Origin: Lepidurus packardi
Taxonomy: Eukaryota > Arthropoda > Branchiopoda > Notostraca > Triopsidae
Direction of reading: 5' to 3'
NCBI GenBank assembly: GCA_023053545.1
Contig: JAKZAN010000001.1
Location: 372,001-436,000, forward strand
DNA length: 64,000 nt
Shown here: in pieces, positions 13,801 to 24,374 of the stretch
Layout: each line of letters starts with the position of its first letter
How positions within the stretch are numbered: position 1 is the first letter of the stretch
Position numbers and translations under genes: made by a program
The notes under the pieces: model-generated
Told to the model about the DNA's origin: nothing
Database searches by the model: none
The model's input: the letters and a program-made list of their open reading frames with translations, nothing else

Positions 13801-16800
13801 GAACAAGGTGTTCAAGGTATTCAGGGTCTTCCTGGACCTATTGGCCCCCCTGGCGAACGCGGAGCAACTGTATGTTGACATGAAATCCTTTTCTTAAACA
13901 AGTTAACTTGTACAAAACGGTATTGTGTAACTTAAAGGGTGAGAATGGCCGCGATGGTGAACCTGGACCTACTGGAGTACCCGGACCTCGAGGTGATCCC
14001 GGCAAAGACGGTAGCGCTGGACAACCTGGAGTACCCGGACCTATTGGCAAGGATGGAGAACGAGGACAACCTGGTACCCCAGGAGCTCGTGGCTTCCAGG
14101 TACGATTCCTCTTCAAAATCGTTTTGTCTATCCCCATTTTTCCATATTATTTCCTCTTGCGGTCGGCGTTAACTTTCTTTTTCTGTTCGCATAGGGTTTG
14201 CCCGGTGTTGCTGGTACTAACGGAGCTAATGGCAAAGATGGCGAACCTGGTATTCAAGGACCTACTGGCCTACCCGGCTCAAGTGGACCAAGAGGAGAGC
14301 GAGGCTTCCCTGGTAGGAAGCAAATGAACTTATTATTTAGTTCAGAAAATTCATTTCTTATTTGCTTTGAATGCCAGGCGAACGAGGACCTGTTGGACCA
14401 CCTGGTAGCCCTGGCGAGCGAGGACCTGTTGGTATGATGGGAGCTGACGGACCCGCGGTAAGTACTCAAAAAAACTTTGGACCTTTGGGGTAAACTAAAT
14501 AAATTCCTTTTGTTGTGTTGTGTAGGGTCCCCAAGGAGGCAAGGGTGACAAGGGTCATTCTGGACCTTCCGGCTTGGTTGTAAGTAGCCCTTGATATTCA
14601 CACCAATTTGAATTGAATTACGTAGATCCGTAGATGACATTCTGTACGTTTTGCGTATTTTCTAGGGTTTGCCCGGTCAAAGAGGACAGCCTGGCTTGCC
14701 TGGTGAGAAGGGTGAGCGTGGTGGCGCAGGACCTGTTGGACCCGAAGGACCTTCCGGCAAACAAGGTAAATTACCGGTTCACAGTTGTCATACCTGGCGT
14801 TGGTTACATACTACGTCCAACTTACTACGTCCAAGCCAAAAGAAAAGGGAATTAGAAGTACCTTGAAGTGTCTTGAGATTCCTTGAAGGGATAGGTTGCT
14901 TGGATTGAACGTTGCTTTTGTAGGAGAACGAGGACCTCAGGGTATCATGGGTCCACCCGGACCTCCTGGTGAGCCTGCTGAACGAGGTGATACTGGCGCT
15001 CCTGGACCTGCTGGCGAACCTGGTGCTAATGGCAGTCCTGGTGAGCGAGGACCTTCTGGACCTCAGGGCTTACAAGTAATAGTCTAGAAATACGTACAAG
15101 CAAAGTTTGACGTGGTGAACATCAAACGACTTGGCAAACAAGGCTTATTCATGCATTTTATTCGGATTAGGGATTCCCCGGACCTCAAGGATCTCCTGGA
15201 TCGAACGGACAAAAGGGAGAACGCGGAATGAACGGACCTAAGGGCGAACAAGGCAATCCTGGACCTGTTGGTAAGTGAATCAGTCTTGAGCACTCTATTT
15301 TGAAAGGTTTATTCATTGAATTGCTCCGTGTTTTCAGGTAACCCTGGTGAGGCGGGACCTACTGGTCTGACTGGTTTGACTGGAGCCAAGGGAGGACGCG
15401 GAGAACAAGGCCAAAAGGGAGACCAAGGTTTGATGGGACCTCCCGGCCGTCCTGGAGAACAAGGACAAAGCGTAAGTACCTTTTTGTTAAGTTTAATTCA
15501 GTTTCGTAGTTGATTCTGATTCAGTTACTCAATTCTTCTTCCCTTTATATGGGTAATGAGTTTTTCTTCATGTATGTAGGGTCCTCCTGGCAGTCCTGGT
15601 TTGGCTGGACCTGCCGGATTACCTGGCATCAAGGGACAACCTGGAGACACTGGCCGAGCAGGCGCATCTGGACCTCAAGGTACAGAATCGATCCTTTTCG
15701 TCTGGCCTCACTGATTCAGTCTTCCTTAGGTAACCCCGGAGCACCTGGTGTGGAGGGACCCAAGGGCGACCAAGGCAGCGAAGGACCACCCGGAGCTCTT
15801 GGACCACAAGGACCTGTCGGACCTGCTGGCGACCGTGGTCTGCCCGGCTTGCCTGGACCCGTTGGAGCACCTGGACAGCGCGGACAACGAGGCAGCTCTG
15901 TAAGTTTCTGGACTTTTTTTTGTAAAATTTGTGTAATCTTCCGCATTTCGTCGAATTGCTTAGGCTTTTCACAGCTAGAAAGATTCAAAGCTCGAAAGAT
16001 TCGTTAAGAAGTGAAACTAATTTGGTCAATTTCGTTACTTAGGGTGAAACTGGAGCTCCTGGCAAACCTGGAAATGAGGGACCACCTGGTATTATGGGTC
16101 TAGTTGGACCTCCTGGCCCCGTTGGACCCGCTGGAGAACCTGGACCAGAAGGTATAAATTTTTTTTTTTTTTTTTTTCATTTCTTTAGATTCATGTTTCT
16201 GGTGTTTGGCGTTCTAGGACCCCCTGGCAAGGAAGGAACACCTGGAGTCGCTGGCAGAACCGGAGACAAGGGACCTGCTGGAGTACAGGGTATTGTGGGA
16301 CCACCTGGTCCTCCTGGCTTCCCCGTAAATATTTGTTTTGCTACAAGATCTCTATCTAAAGTAACGTATTTCTGTCTCTAGGGACCTCCGGGCAACACTG
16401 GACCGGTGGGATCCACTGGCGAGCGCGGAAACGCTGGCGAACCTGGACCTCAAGGTGTCGAAGGACCTGTTGTAAGTATCTCAGTACCCGCTGCATTAAC
16501 TTGATCCGAAATATATAGTTTCACCGAAAGTTCTTCCAATAAAGCCGACTTCAGAATGGTTGCAGTAATGTTTCTGAACTCGTGTAGGGTCTTCGCGGCA
16601 AAAACGGAGCACCTGGATCCCAGGGCGAGCGAGGCGAACGCGGAGAGGTTGGCGTGAAGGGAGCTAAGGGACATCGTGGTTTGATTGGTCTGCAAGGATT
16701 GCCTGGACCCGCTGTAATTACTTTCATTTCTCTTGTAAGAGACAGTTTTGAAGCCTTTCTTTGTCTCGATAGGGTCCTCACGGCGAGAAGGGCATGACTG

Positions 16801-18776
16801 GAACTCAGGGTGTACCCGGCAAGACTGGAGAACCCGGCCCGAAAGGTAAACAACTGTGACTGCTAAAGAACTTTTGTTTTTACACTTGCTTTCCACCGTT
16901 TTAGGACCTCCTGGCAGAGATGGCAATCCTGGCTTGCAGGGTATTATGGGACCCCCTGGACCTCGAGGATCTCCTGGTGAAAACGGTACATGCCAAATTT
17001 CTTCATTTCTTCGAGAGTATTCCAATTTCTTTCAAGAAGTATTTCTGAAAATTTCTGGAAATTTCTGAAAATTTCTGGAAATTTCTGAAAATTTCTGGAA
17101 ATTTCTGAAAATTTCTGGAAATTTCTGAAAATTTCTGGAAATTTCTGAAAATTTCTGGAAATTTCTGAAAATTTCTGGAAATTTCTGAAAATTTCTTTGG
17201 AAAGAGATAGTCCTAGAAATATTTGACACGAGGACATTATCGGTGGTTTCCATAGAAATGTTTTGAATCCATTTTATGTGGGAATCTTCGAGAGTAATTT
17301 CTACAAATCGATATTTAGCCTCGATTAGACGATTAGACGATTTCACGTTGGATAATAACGCGCAATTTGTATTTGCTCACAGGTAAACAAGGTATTCAGG
17401 GTATTGCTGGACCTCCTGGTCCTCCTGGTTCTCCTGGCGAATCCATGGGCTACGACGCCGCAGCTTTGGCAGCAATTCTGGGACAAGGTCAATCCAAGGG
17501 CCCTGATCCTAATGACGATCCTACCGTGGGCAGGGTTTCCAAGGAACTCAGCAACGATGAACGCAAGGCTTTGGTCGTCAAGGCATACGAACAGCTCAAG
17601 ATGGCCTTTGATAAATACACCAAGCCTACTGGCGACAAGGATGCTCCCGCGAAAACTTGCCGAGATTTGGTGGTGGCTCATCCCGAGCTTCCTTCTGGTA
17701 TGATTTCCTTCCCTTTTCTGTTTTTGTGGATTGTAGAGTAATTCGTTTGGATGGTAGGCGAGTACTGGATCGATCCTAACCAAGGCGACAGCCGCGATTC
17801 CATCCTGGTTTATTGCGACGTGAAGAAGCGCGCCAGCTGCCTGCGACCCAAACCCGAGAAGACCAAGCGTATGTCTTACGTGGGCAAACCTCGCTCCGAA
17901 GTCTGGTTCTCTGCGATGGACAGTGGCTACCAATTCACGTACAAGACCGACTCCAACCAGCTCACTTTCTTGCAGCTGTTGAGCAGCTATGGTAGCCAGA
18001 ACTTGACTTACCATTGCCAGAAATCAGTCGCTCACTACGACGCGCAAGATCGATCCTACAACAAAGCGCTCAAGATCATGAGCTGGAACGACGCCGAGTT
18101 GTCCGCCACAGGCAAGCCGCAATTCAAATACGAAGTCACCGAAGATGGCTGCAAGGTAGGATTCCCTTTTACCTTCTTAATATCTTATTTATTACTTCCT
18201 TATGTCATATTTATTCTCATATCATATCATATGTATTCTCCAATCATAATCATAATCATTTATTCTCCAATCATAATCATAATCATTTATTCTCCAAATT
18301 CAAATGGAATCTTGTCTAATACGTAATACGATTAATAACGAGTAATACGATTATTAACGAGTAATACGATCAATAACGAGTAATACGATTAATAACGAGT
18401 AATACGATTATTAACGATTAATACGATTAATAACGAGTAATACGATTATTAACGAGTAATACGATTAATAACGAGTAATACGATTTGTCTTTGAAGTACT
18501 GTATTTACATTTTTTGTCCACGTGCTCCTTAGTTTCGATGATTTGTATCGATTTATTACTGTTCATGATGTTGATGATATTACTGCACTTAACAGTTTTG
18601 ATTTTTGCTAATTTTTGTATTTTTTCCAGTTCCGTGGCGATGAATGGGCCAAGACTGTTATTTCGTACGAGTCAAACAAACCCAGTCGCATTCCATTCGT
18701 AGACGTGGGTCTGGCAGATGTGGGCGATTCCAGCCAGCAATTTTCGTTGGAGTTGGGCATGGCCTGCTTCTGGTAG
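7803..18776 (+). CDS. Fibrillar procollagen alpha chain with VWC N-propeptide
   Basis: 38 exons, 1621 aa: 7803-7965, 8958-9005, 9215-9256, 9469-9528, 9703-9876, 9996-10142, 10288-10409, 10474-10530, 10604-10844, 10929-11053, 11716-11815, 11887-11993, 12072-12170, 12271-12370, 12579-12632, 12699-12841, 12997-13150, 13293-13409, 13673-13869, 13938-14099, 14195-14312, 14378-14457, 14526-14579, 14666-14765, 14924-15075, 15171-15270, 15338-15471, 15580-15679, 15730-15899, 16043-16151, 16218-16324, 16382-16471, 16588-16713, 16773-16845, 16905-16985, 17383-17697, 17758-18155, 18630-18776. Order: signal peptide; acidic Tyr/Pro/Thr-rich stretch; ten-cysteine VWC module (exons 6-7); 12-triplet minor helix; N-telopeptide; major helix, residues ~343-1356, 338 triplets; C-telopeptide; COLFI propeptide with [11 protein letters not shown] and [11 protein letters not shown], ending ACFW. 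Secreted matrix protein that trimerises through the C-propeptide. Several exons are 54 bp or related sizes, as in animal fibrillar collagens. Oddities: a Gly-to-Ala break at residue ~940 and a C-propeptide lacking the two interchain cysteines (see findings). Exon 11 uses the donor GTCCGG, chosen because it alone keeps the triplet frame. Extra small exons in the 1-kb first intron cannot be excluded. Confidence 0.95.
11139..11582. mobile_element. MITE-like element in collagen intron 10
   Basis: The ends are inverted repeats of each other. The outer ~31 bases read TGGTCTGTCGTGTAAAGTGA followed by CGGATCCGTCA from either side, and a second matching block (GAGCTGAGGCAAATT) lies further in. Each terminal repeat contains the perfect palindrome TGACGGATCCGTCA. 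The 444-bp element has no coding capacity. I see no clear target-site duplication. This fits a non-autonomous DNA transposon. Confidence 0.75.
13431..13592 (+). repeat. 33-bp minisatellite in collagen intron 18
   Basis: About five copies of a 33-bp unit containing TTTGAAATGCTCTGAAATTT. It sits in the intron between the exons ending at 13409 and starting at 13673. The unit length is a multiple of three, so an open frame runs across it, but the peptide is an artefact of the repeat. Confidence 0.85.
17035..17197 (+). repeat. 20-bp minisatellite in collagen intron 35
   Basis: About eight near-perfect copies of a 20-bp unit built on GAAAATTTCTGGAAATTTCT, in the intron between the exons ending at 16985 and starting at 17383. 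The near identity suggests recent expansion and likely length polymorphism. Confidence 0.9.
18190..18484 (+). repeat. Two tandem repeats in the last collagen intron
   Basis: ATCATAATCATAATCATTTA-type repeats at about 18241-18298 are followed by about nine copies of a 19-20 bp unit (TAATACGATTAATAACGAG) at 18318-18484. Both lie between the last two coding exons. Confidence 0.85.
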
Positions 18777-20020
18777 AGACTTGTATTGAACGGATGACTG
18801 CCTCCAGTCTTTTGTTTTTCTTTTGTATTGTTATCATTTTGGAAATCGGGACAAAATCCTCTTACAGTTTGAACTCCCTGTTTAACCAACCTAACTCGTC
18901 ACTGCCAAAGCCCAAACAGAAAGAAGAGTTTGACTGTTTCTCTAAACTTATAGCGTTATCATTCTGTTGTGCTAGGAGCATCAGGTTTTTATTTTTCTCT
19001 TTCCCGGTGTCGTACTTGGTTTTTCGCTCGCATACTTTCTAGTTTTGTTCTTTGTGGTGAACCAGCTTTAATCAGTGCCTTAATTCTACTGTGCATGGAT
19101 ACATTGATAGAAATTGTAGTGTCTTAAAAGAAAAAAAAAGCAGCGACGGTATAAAATACATGTCTTTTATTTCCTATCCAACTGCAGCTCTTGCATAATT
19201 TGGTTTCAAAGTGTTTCAAAGTCTTCAAAGTGTTTCAAAGTCCAACTAGCAAACTGATTGTTGGTAATTCGAGTTCTTTGAATGTATTTGTTCAAAGTTC
19301 CGACTAAAACAGTTGTACGGCAAATGGCTTTATATGAAAGTTGTTCCACGGTGAGGCTGTCGGTGGTATTTTTCAAAATTATCTGCGGTTATAATTCTCC
19401 CTGCAATGCATTTTTTTTTCATTGTTGACGGCGTTGGACTGAAACCATCCGCCCTTTGTAATAACATAGCAAAAGAGAGAGGGTTTCAACTCAGTTTGAG
19501 GTTTTCCGGTATCAAAACAGTTTTTAATGTACCTCCAAGTCTCTAAAAGTACTGAATTAATAATGTTAAATTATTTTAATAGGTTTAATATTGGAAGCTA
19601 AATTGGAAATAAAATGCGATTATTTTAGACTAGGTTAGGTTAGATTAAATTATGTTTGGATAGTATTAGCTTTTTGTTTCTTGTAATGTTTCAATTATTA
19701 TCTTAAAATGTAGCATACCATTTCTTTCAATGTATAGTTTCGTATTTTACCACGTTTCGCGGGAATGAACTCACGCAGGGTGAACTGTTTCCCAATCGCA
19801 TTTCGCGTTTTATCCAGACCCTAGTGTGACGCTCCGCCATGGTTTATTTCTTCTCGGTGACAAGTGGCTTGAATTGGCGCCGGGTGATAATAATTCTTGA
19901 TTTTGATAGCTTTTACCGTGGGTCATAGAGGAGGCCTTTTGTAACCATAAAAGTAAGACTTCCCCGTATACTTTAATGTAATTTACACATACTAAAGCAA
20001 GTTTCGTAGGTTTGCTAACC
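18777..20020. other. Intergenic between collagen and PPIG
   Basis: Collagen 3' UTR at the left and the PPIG promoter at the right. A short run of TTTCAAAGTG-like repeats lies at 19200-19245. No open frame with coding character, no RNA gene and no clear polyadenylation signal was recognised. Confidence 0.5.
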
Positions 20021-23000
20021 ATGAGTATAGCGAAGCACAAACCTCGGTGCTTCATCGACGTCGAAATTGGGGGAGTCAGTGTGGGACGCGTAATCTTTGA
20101 ACTGTACGCTGATAAATGCCCTAAAACAGCCGAAAACTTCCGCACTCTCTGTACAGGGGAAGGCGGCATTGGCAAAGTAAATTGATTCTCAAACTTTTCT
20201 ACCAATGGAACTTAACATGAATGTTTAGAAAACTGGGAAACCTCTGCATTACAAAGGCACTGTATTCCACCGGGTAGTTAAAGATTTTATGGTCCAGTCA
20301 GGCGACTTTAGTAACAACAATGGCACTGGCGGAGAATCAATCTATGGACCGACATTTCCAGGTTTAACATATGGCTCAAATGACAATACACTCATTAAAT
20401 ATATGCCTTTTTCTTTTAGATGAGAACCTGGAAATGAAGCACGAAGTGCCTTACCTGCTATCGATGGCCAACAGGGGCCCCAATACCAACAGTTCTCAGT
20501 TTTTTATGTAAGTCGGTTTGTCCTTAACAAATGATTTGGGGTTAATTTGCTCTAGTGTATTCCACCCGTGAGTGAAGTCTACTTAAAGTTTAGCACACCA
20601 CTCTTCGGTTGGCGTGTGTTAATTTCTTGACATGTGACACCAATTGTTGCAGTGCTTAAAGTCTTCTTTGATAATGCCCTTCCCTTCATGTCATTTGCTG
20701 TTTTTAGCACAACACAGCCAGCACAGCATTTGGACGGGTAAACCATTACTTTTGTCATCCATTTCCCGGTTATTAACCAGTTCTACTTGCAGAATACACG
20801 TTGTATTTGGTCATGTGATCAGTGGCCAAGGCGTTGTCAAACAAATAGAAGGCCTGCCCGTGGATCGTATGAGCCGACCATTGCAAGACGCTCGAATTGC
20901 CAATTGCGGAGAACTGGTCCCCAAAACCAAGCCCAAAGGTACTTGTTTCCATCCTTGGCTTTTCAAACTCTCAAACCTTGTACGTCTGGTCTTCTAGAAG
21001 AGAAGAAGAAGAAGAAAAAGGAGCAAGATTCTTCGTCTTCAGAGGAGAAAGAGGAAAAGAAGAAGAAGAAAAAGAAAGAAAAACAAAAGTCCAAGAGTGA
21101 CAAGTAAAATTCCCAAGAATGCTCGTTATGTTGTTGATACTGAGAAACGTTTCCATGATAGGGAAAGCGATATGGAAGAAGGGGAGCTGAAAGAACCCGA
21201 GTTGCCGTTGCATCCCCTCGCCACGGTTACTCACATGAAGGAAGACGAGATTCCTGATGTGCCTAAGAATACATTTTTGGATCGAGGGGGTGGGGACAAG
21301 GACAGAGACAAAGATCGCGAAAACAATCGGGATTTCAAGCGTAGAGGGAATTATGACGCTCGCGACAGATGGAACGGAAACAATCGGAACGGCAGGGATC
21401 GTATGAAAAACTCCACTACCAAAAGTGGGCGTAAAATCAAGGGCAGAGGCTCTTTGGTACGAATACTATTTTTAATATTTAATGAATATTCCTAAAAAAC
21501 GATATCGAGTACTTTTATTTATTTTACTTTATTTATTTTATTTATTTATTTTATTTTACTGACTATTCTTTTTTTGAAATTCATTTCTAGCGATATCGTA
21601 CGCCATCTCGTTCGCGTTCGCGCAGTCGCACACCCCCGCATTGGCGCCAAGAACAGAAGCGAACCATTTCCTTGAAGGAGTACGAGGTGGGGAAGTTATT
21701 TGACCCAATTTTTGAACTGTTTCACTATTTACCTTGAAATTGGTGCAGGAAAAAGAGAAAGAGAAGCGGGAACATGAAGAGGAATTACGTCGGAGGGAAG
21801 AGGAGCGGAAGAAGCGTCACGAGGAGAGGGAACGTAAAGAAAAAGAAGCCATTTTAGAAAGAGAGTTGAAGGAGATGGAACGTCAGCTCAATATGGGACC
21901 ATCGTAAGGCGTCTAAAGTTTTTTTTTTAGATATAATCTTTCTATTATTCTTACTGTTTAATATTTACATTGACGTATAGATTTACATTTTTATTTAATA
22001 TTTAAATTCACGTATAGATTGACATGTTTATTTAATATTTAAAGTGACGTATAGATTCACAATTTTATTTCATATTTAAATTGACGTATAGATTTTAGTT
22101 TCATGGCAATTTACATTGGTGTAATAGCGTTTTTTACCCTTTTTATAATCATTTTAAGTAATTTTGCATTCATTTCATGCTAGGTTGACTGAGGCCACAA
22201 CAAACGAACCCGAAGAAGCCAGTCCCCAAGCGCGATCGCCTGAATTGCAGCCTCCTGGCGTAAACATGGACATGGACGACTTGGACTACGAGGCTATGGA
22301 AGCCACAGAACCTGTTGAAGAAGAACCAAAAGCGAGTCAAGTGGGAGAAGTTGCTGGGCTGCCTCTTTCTGCTGATAAACCTGCGAGTAAGGCCGCTAAT
22401 GGCCACGAATCAGACAGCTCAGGCCAAGCGTTAGATTCCGAGGCCTTGGAAGACCTGCGAAGCAAGGATAAAGCGCGCTCCAAGTTGCCCAGTCCCGAGA
22501 GCGAAGATATTCGCCAGCGTTTCCACAGTCGGGAGGAAGCGGGGAAATCCCGCGGCGCAGTGAAGCAGCCCGTGACGGGCAATAGCAAAGTACCAGCTGA
22601 TTTTGATTCCCGTTCCCCGTCCCGTTCTAAAACCCCTCTTTATGCTCACTTGCTCGAAAAGGAGACGCCTGAAGCCAAACAAGTCCCACCGACTGTGGCT
22701 GGAGCCAATGCCCACTCGAAAACCCGAGTGGAAGATGAACCCGTTGAGACGATTCCGCTCCTGATTAACCGGAAAGAGGCCCATGTCGACCCGCGGAAGA
22801 GCAAATCGCCCGATCGAGCCGCTCGCAACCGGAGTGCCAGCAAGGATAAGGACAAGGATAAGGAAAACAACAAAGACAGGGACGTTAAGAAACGATCCAG
22901 ACGCTCGAATTCGCGCGAAAGAGCAAGCGAAAGGGAGCATCACCAGCATCGAGGTGGGAATCGCGATCATCATCGTGACCAGGGATCGAGGGACCGGCGT

Positions 23001-23063
23001 GATCGTGGCGATCGTCGCCGTAAATCGCGTTCACGCAGTCGCAACCGATCGAGGCGTCATTAA
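20021..23063 (+). CDS. PPIG: SR-cyclophilin, PPIG/NKTR type
   Basis: Ten exons: 20021-20176, 20229-20361, 20420-20507, 20708-20737, 20793-20938, 20998-21103, 21162-21456, 21591-21686, 21749-21903, 22184-23063; 694 aa. The N-terminal ~175 residues are a cyclophilin peptidyl-prolyl isomerase domain with [15 protein letters not shown]. The usual CypA tryptophan is histidine here (QHLDG), as in PPIG and CYP40, which predicts weak cyclosporin binding. A Lys/Glu-rich linker follows, then [11 protein letters not shown] and [12 protein letters not shown] plus PPHWRQE, typical of PPIG. After these come a coiled Glu/Arg region and a C-terminal Ser/Arg-rich tail. Such proteins sit in nuclear speckles and act with splicing factors. 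In the lysine run the frame reaches TAA at 21105. A 58-nt GT-AG intron (21104-21161) removes it and restores the conserved downstream frame. Without that splice a ~236-aa short form would result. Confidence 0.93.
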
Positions 23064-23327
23064 AGACTAGTTTTCTGGTGAGACATGCAAAATTGACAAA
23101 ATTTCAGTTGTGTTTCTGGGCGAATCCCATAGAATTCCGACGTCCACACATCATTTGGGAGATAAAGAAGGCCATAGAAGTTTTGTTTTTCCCGTTTTCA
23201 AGTTGTAACGAGGGAATATGAAAATACAAGTTAACTTAGCATTCTCTTTAGACAGCGTTTTAGGTTTTTCTCTCTATTTACAAAAGGAAGAATTAATCTG
23301 TTCTTTTATTCCTTGAAACTCTTTTAA

Positions 23328-23723
23328 CTAAACTCCTTTCGGCTTGGTGGTTTCTTGCATTAATTCGTAGAGCTGGCTAATTTGTTCAGCGCGAAAGGCT
23401 TCAAGTTCTTGCTCAGTTAATGGTTTTCCAAGTGATCCTTGACCTTGCATAATCCCTTTGAGGCCTAGTTGTTTGGCCAATGTAATAGCGTAGTTCTAAG
23501 AGAAAGAAATCGTATGAATAATGGACTAATGGCTCATCTTAAAAAGAAACCTTACCGCCCATTCATGTATGAAGACGTTGGCCTCTTCAGGTCGGCATTT
23601 CTTATGGCGCCGAAATTCTTCTTTTAAATAAGCGTCTCCGACAGCTTTGACTTCTAAAGGCAGACCGAAATGCAATTTGAGGCAAGTTTTGTACAATAAC
23701 CGCACCCGTTGCGTATGATTCAT
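23328..23723 (-). CDS. SDHAF3: Succinate dehydrogenase assembly factor 3 (ACN9)
   Basis: Two exons on the minus strand, 23723-23556 and 23495-23328, 111 aa, separated by a 60-nt intron. It is an LYR-family mitochondrial matrix chaperone that protects the iron-sulfur subunit of complex II during assembly. The N-terminus reads RVRLLYKTCLKLH (LYK in place of LYR, as in vertebrate SDHAF3), followed by LKEEFRRHK and, in exon 2, LTEQELEAFRAEQISQLYEL. I chose the Met that leaves five residues before RVR, as this best matches the family. In-frame Met codons at 23735 and 23762 would add 4 or 13 residues. The gene is convergent with PPIG (265 bp apart) and divergent from the RASL12-like gene (651 bp). 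Confidence 0.9.
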
Positions 23724-24374
23724 TGCTGTGTTCATTATAGCTTTCTCACTAATTAGAACCAAGAAAACCCCTCAAATATGCGTACTTTTTGGTCATTGAA
23801 TAGATTTGATGTCGTATAATGTTTCCACAAAAACAAACAAGTCAACACCATCTGCCGGCTGTGGAAGAAAACCATCCCCAAGCGTGACAACCGGAGTACG
23901 AGTGTTGAATGACTGGTTCGTCCCACTCGTTCGCGAAAAGTTGATTGTGTTATTTTACGTCTCTCCTGGCAACGTGACTACGCAAATATATGCAACCTTG
24001 ACAATGTGCGAACGACTTGGGCTGTCATATGTATCATCTCGAAGTTCCCAAGTTTGTCGTCCCCTCCTTTTACGATGTGGGTAAGACAAAACCCAGCGCA
24101 TGCGCTCAGGTAAAGACAACTATCCTATTCTATCACAAGAACGGAAACCACGTTTATACTCTTCACCCAGGCCACAGCAACGAACCCCAAATATACACAT
24201 GACGCTTGCCCCCTCCCAGGAAAGACAGTTTCGGATGGATCCTTTCCAAACGCACAGCGTTTCGGTCACGTCAAAAACCTCCGTTTAGTCATGGATACGG
24301 TCTTGTAAAGAATAACGCTGTGTCAAACCCGCCAAGTGAAGGGTGCCATCCGTTCTCGTTCGTCCCTCACCGTG

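Noticed and set aside
17041-17237. 97- and 104-aa minus-strand frames
   Set aside because: They are translations of the 20-bp minisatellite in a collagen intron.
17343-18014. 223-codon open frame on the minus strand
   Set aside because: It is antisense to the collagen C-propeptide exons, which have strong family motifs and matching splice phases.
21097-21161. Frameshift or pseudogene in PPIG
   Set aside because: A 58-nt GT-AG intron of normal size restores the conserved frame exactly.
22431-22973. 180-codon minus-strand frame
   Set aside because: Antisense to the last PPIG exon; no family features.
23806-24370. Open frames upstream of the RASL12-like gene
   Set aside because: They overlap each other in several frames, have no family features and do not splice in phase to the first RASL12 exon.
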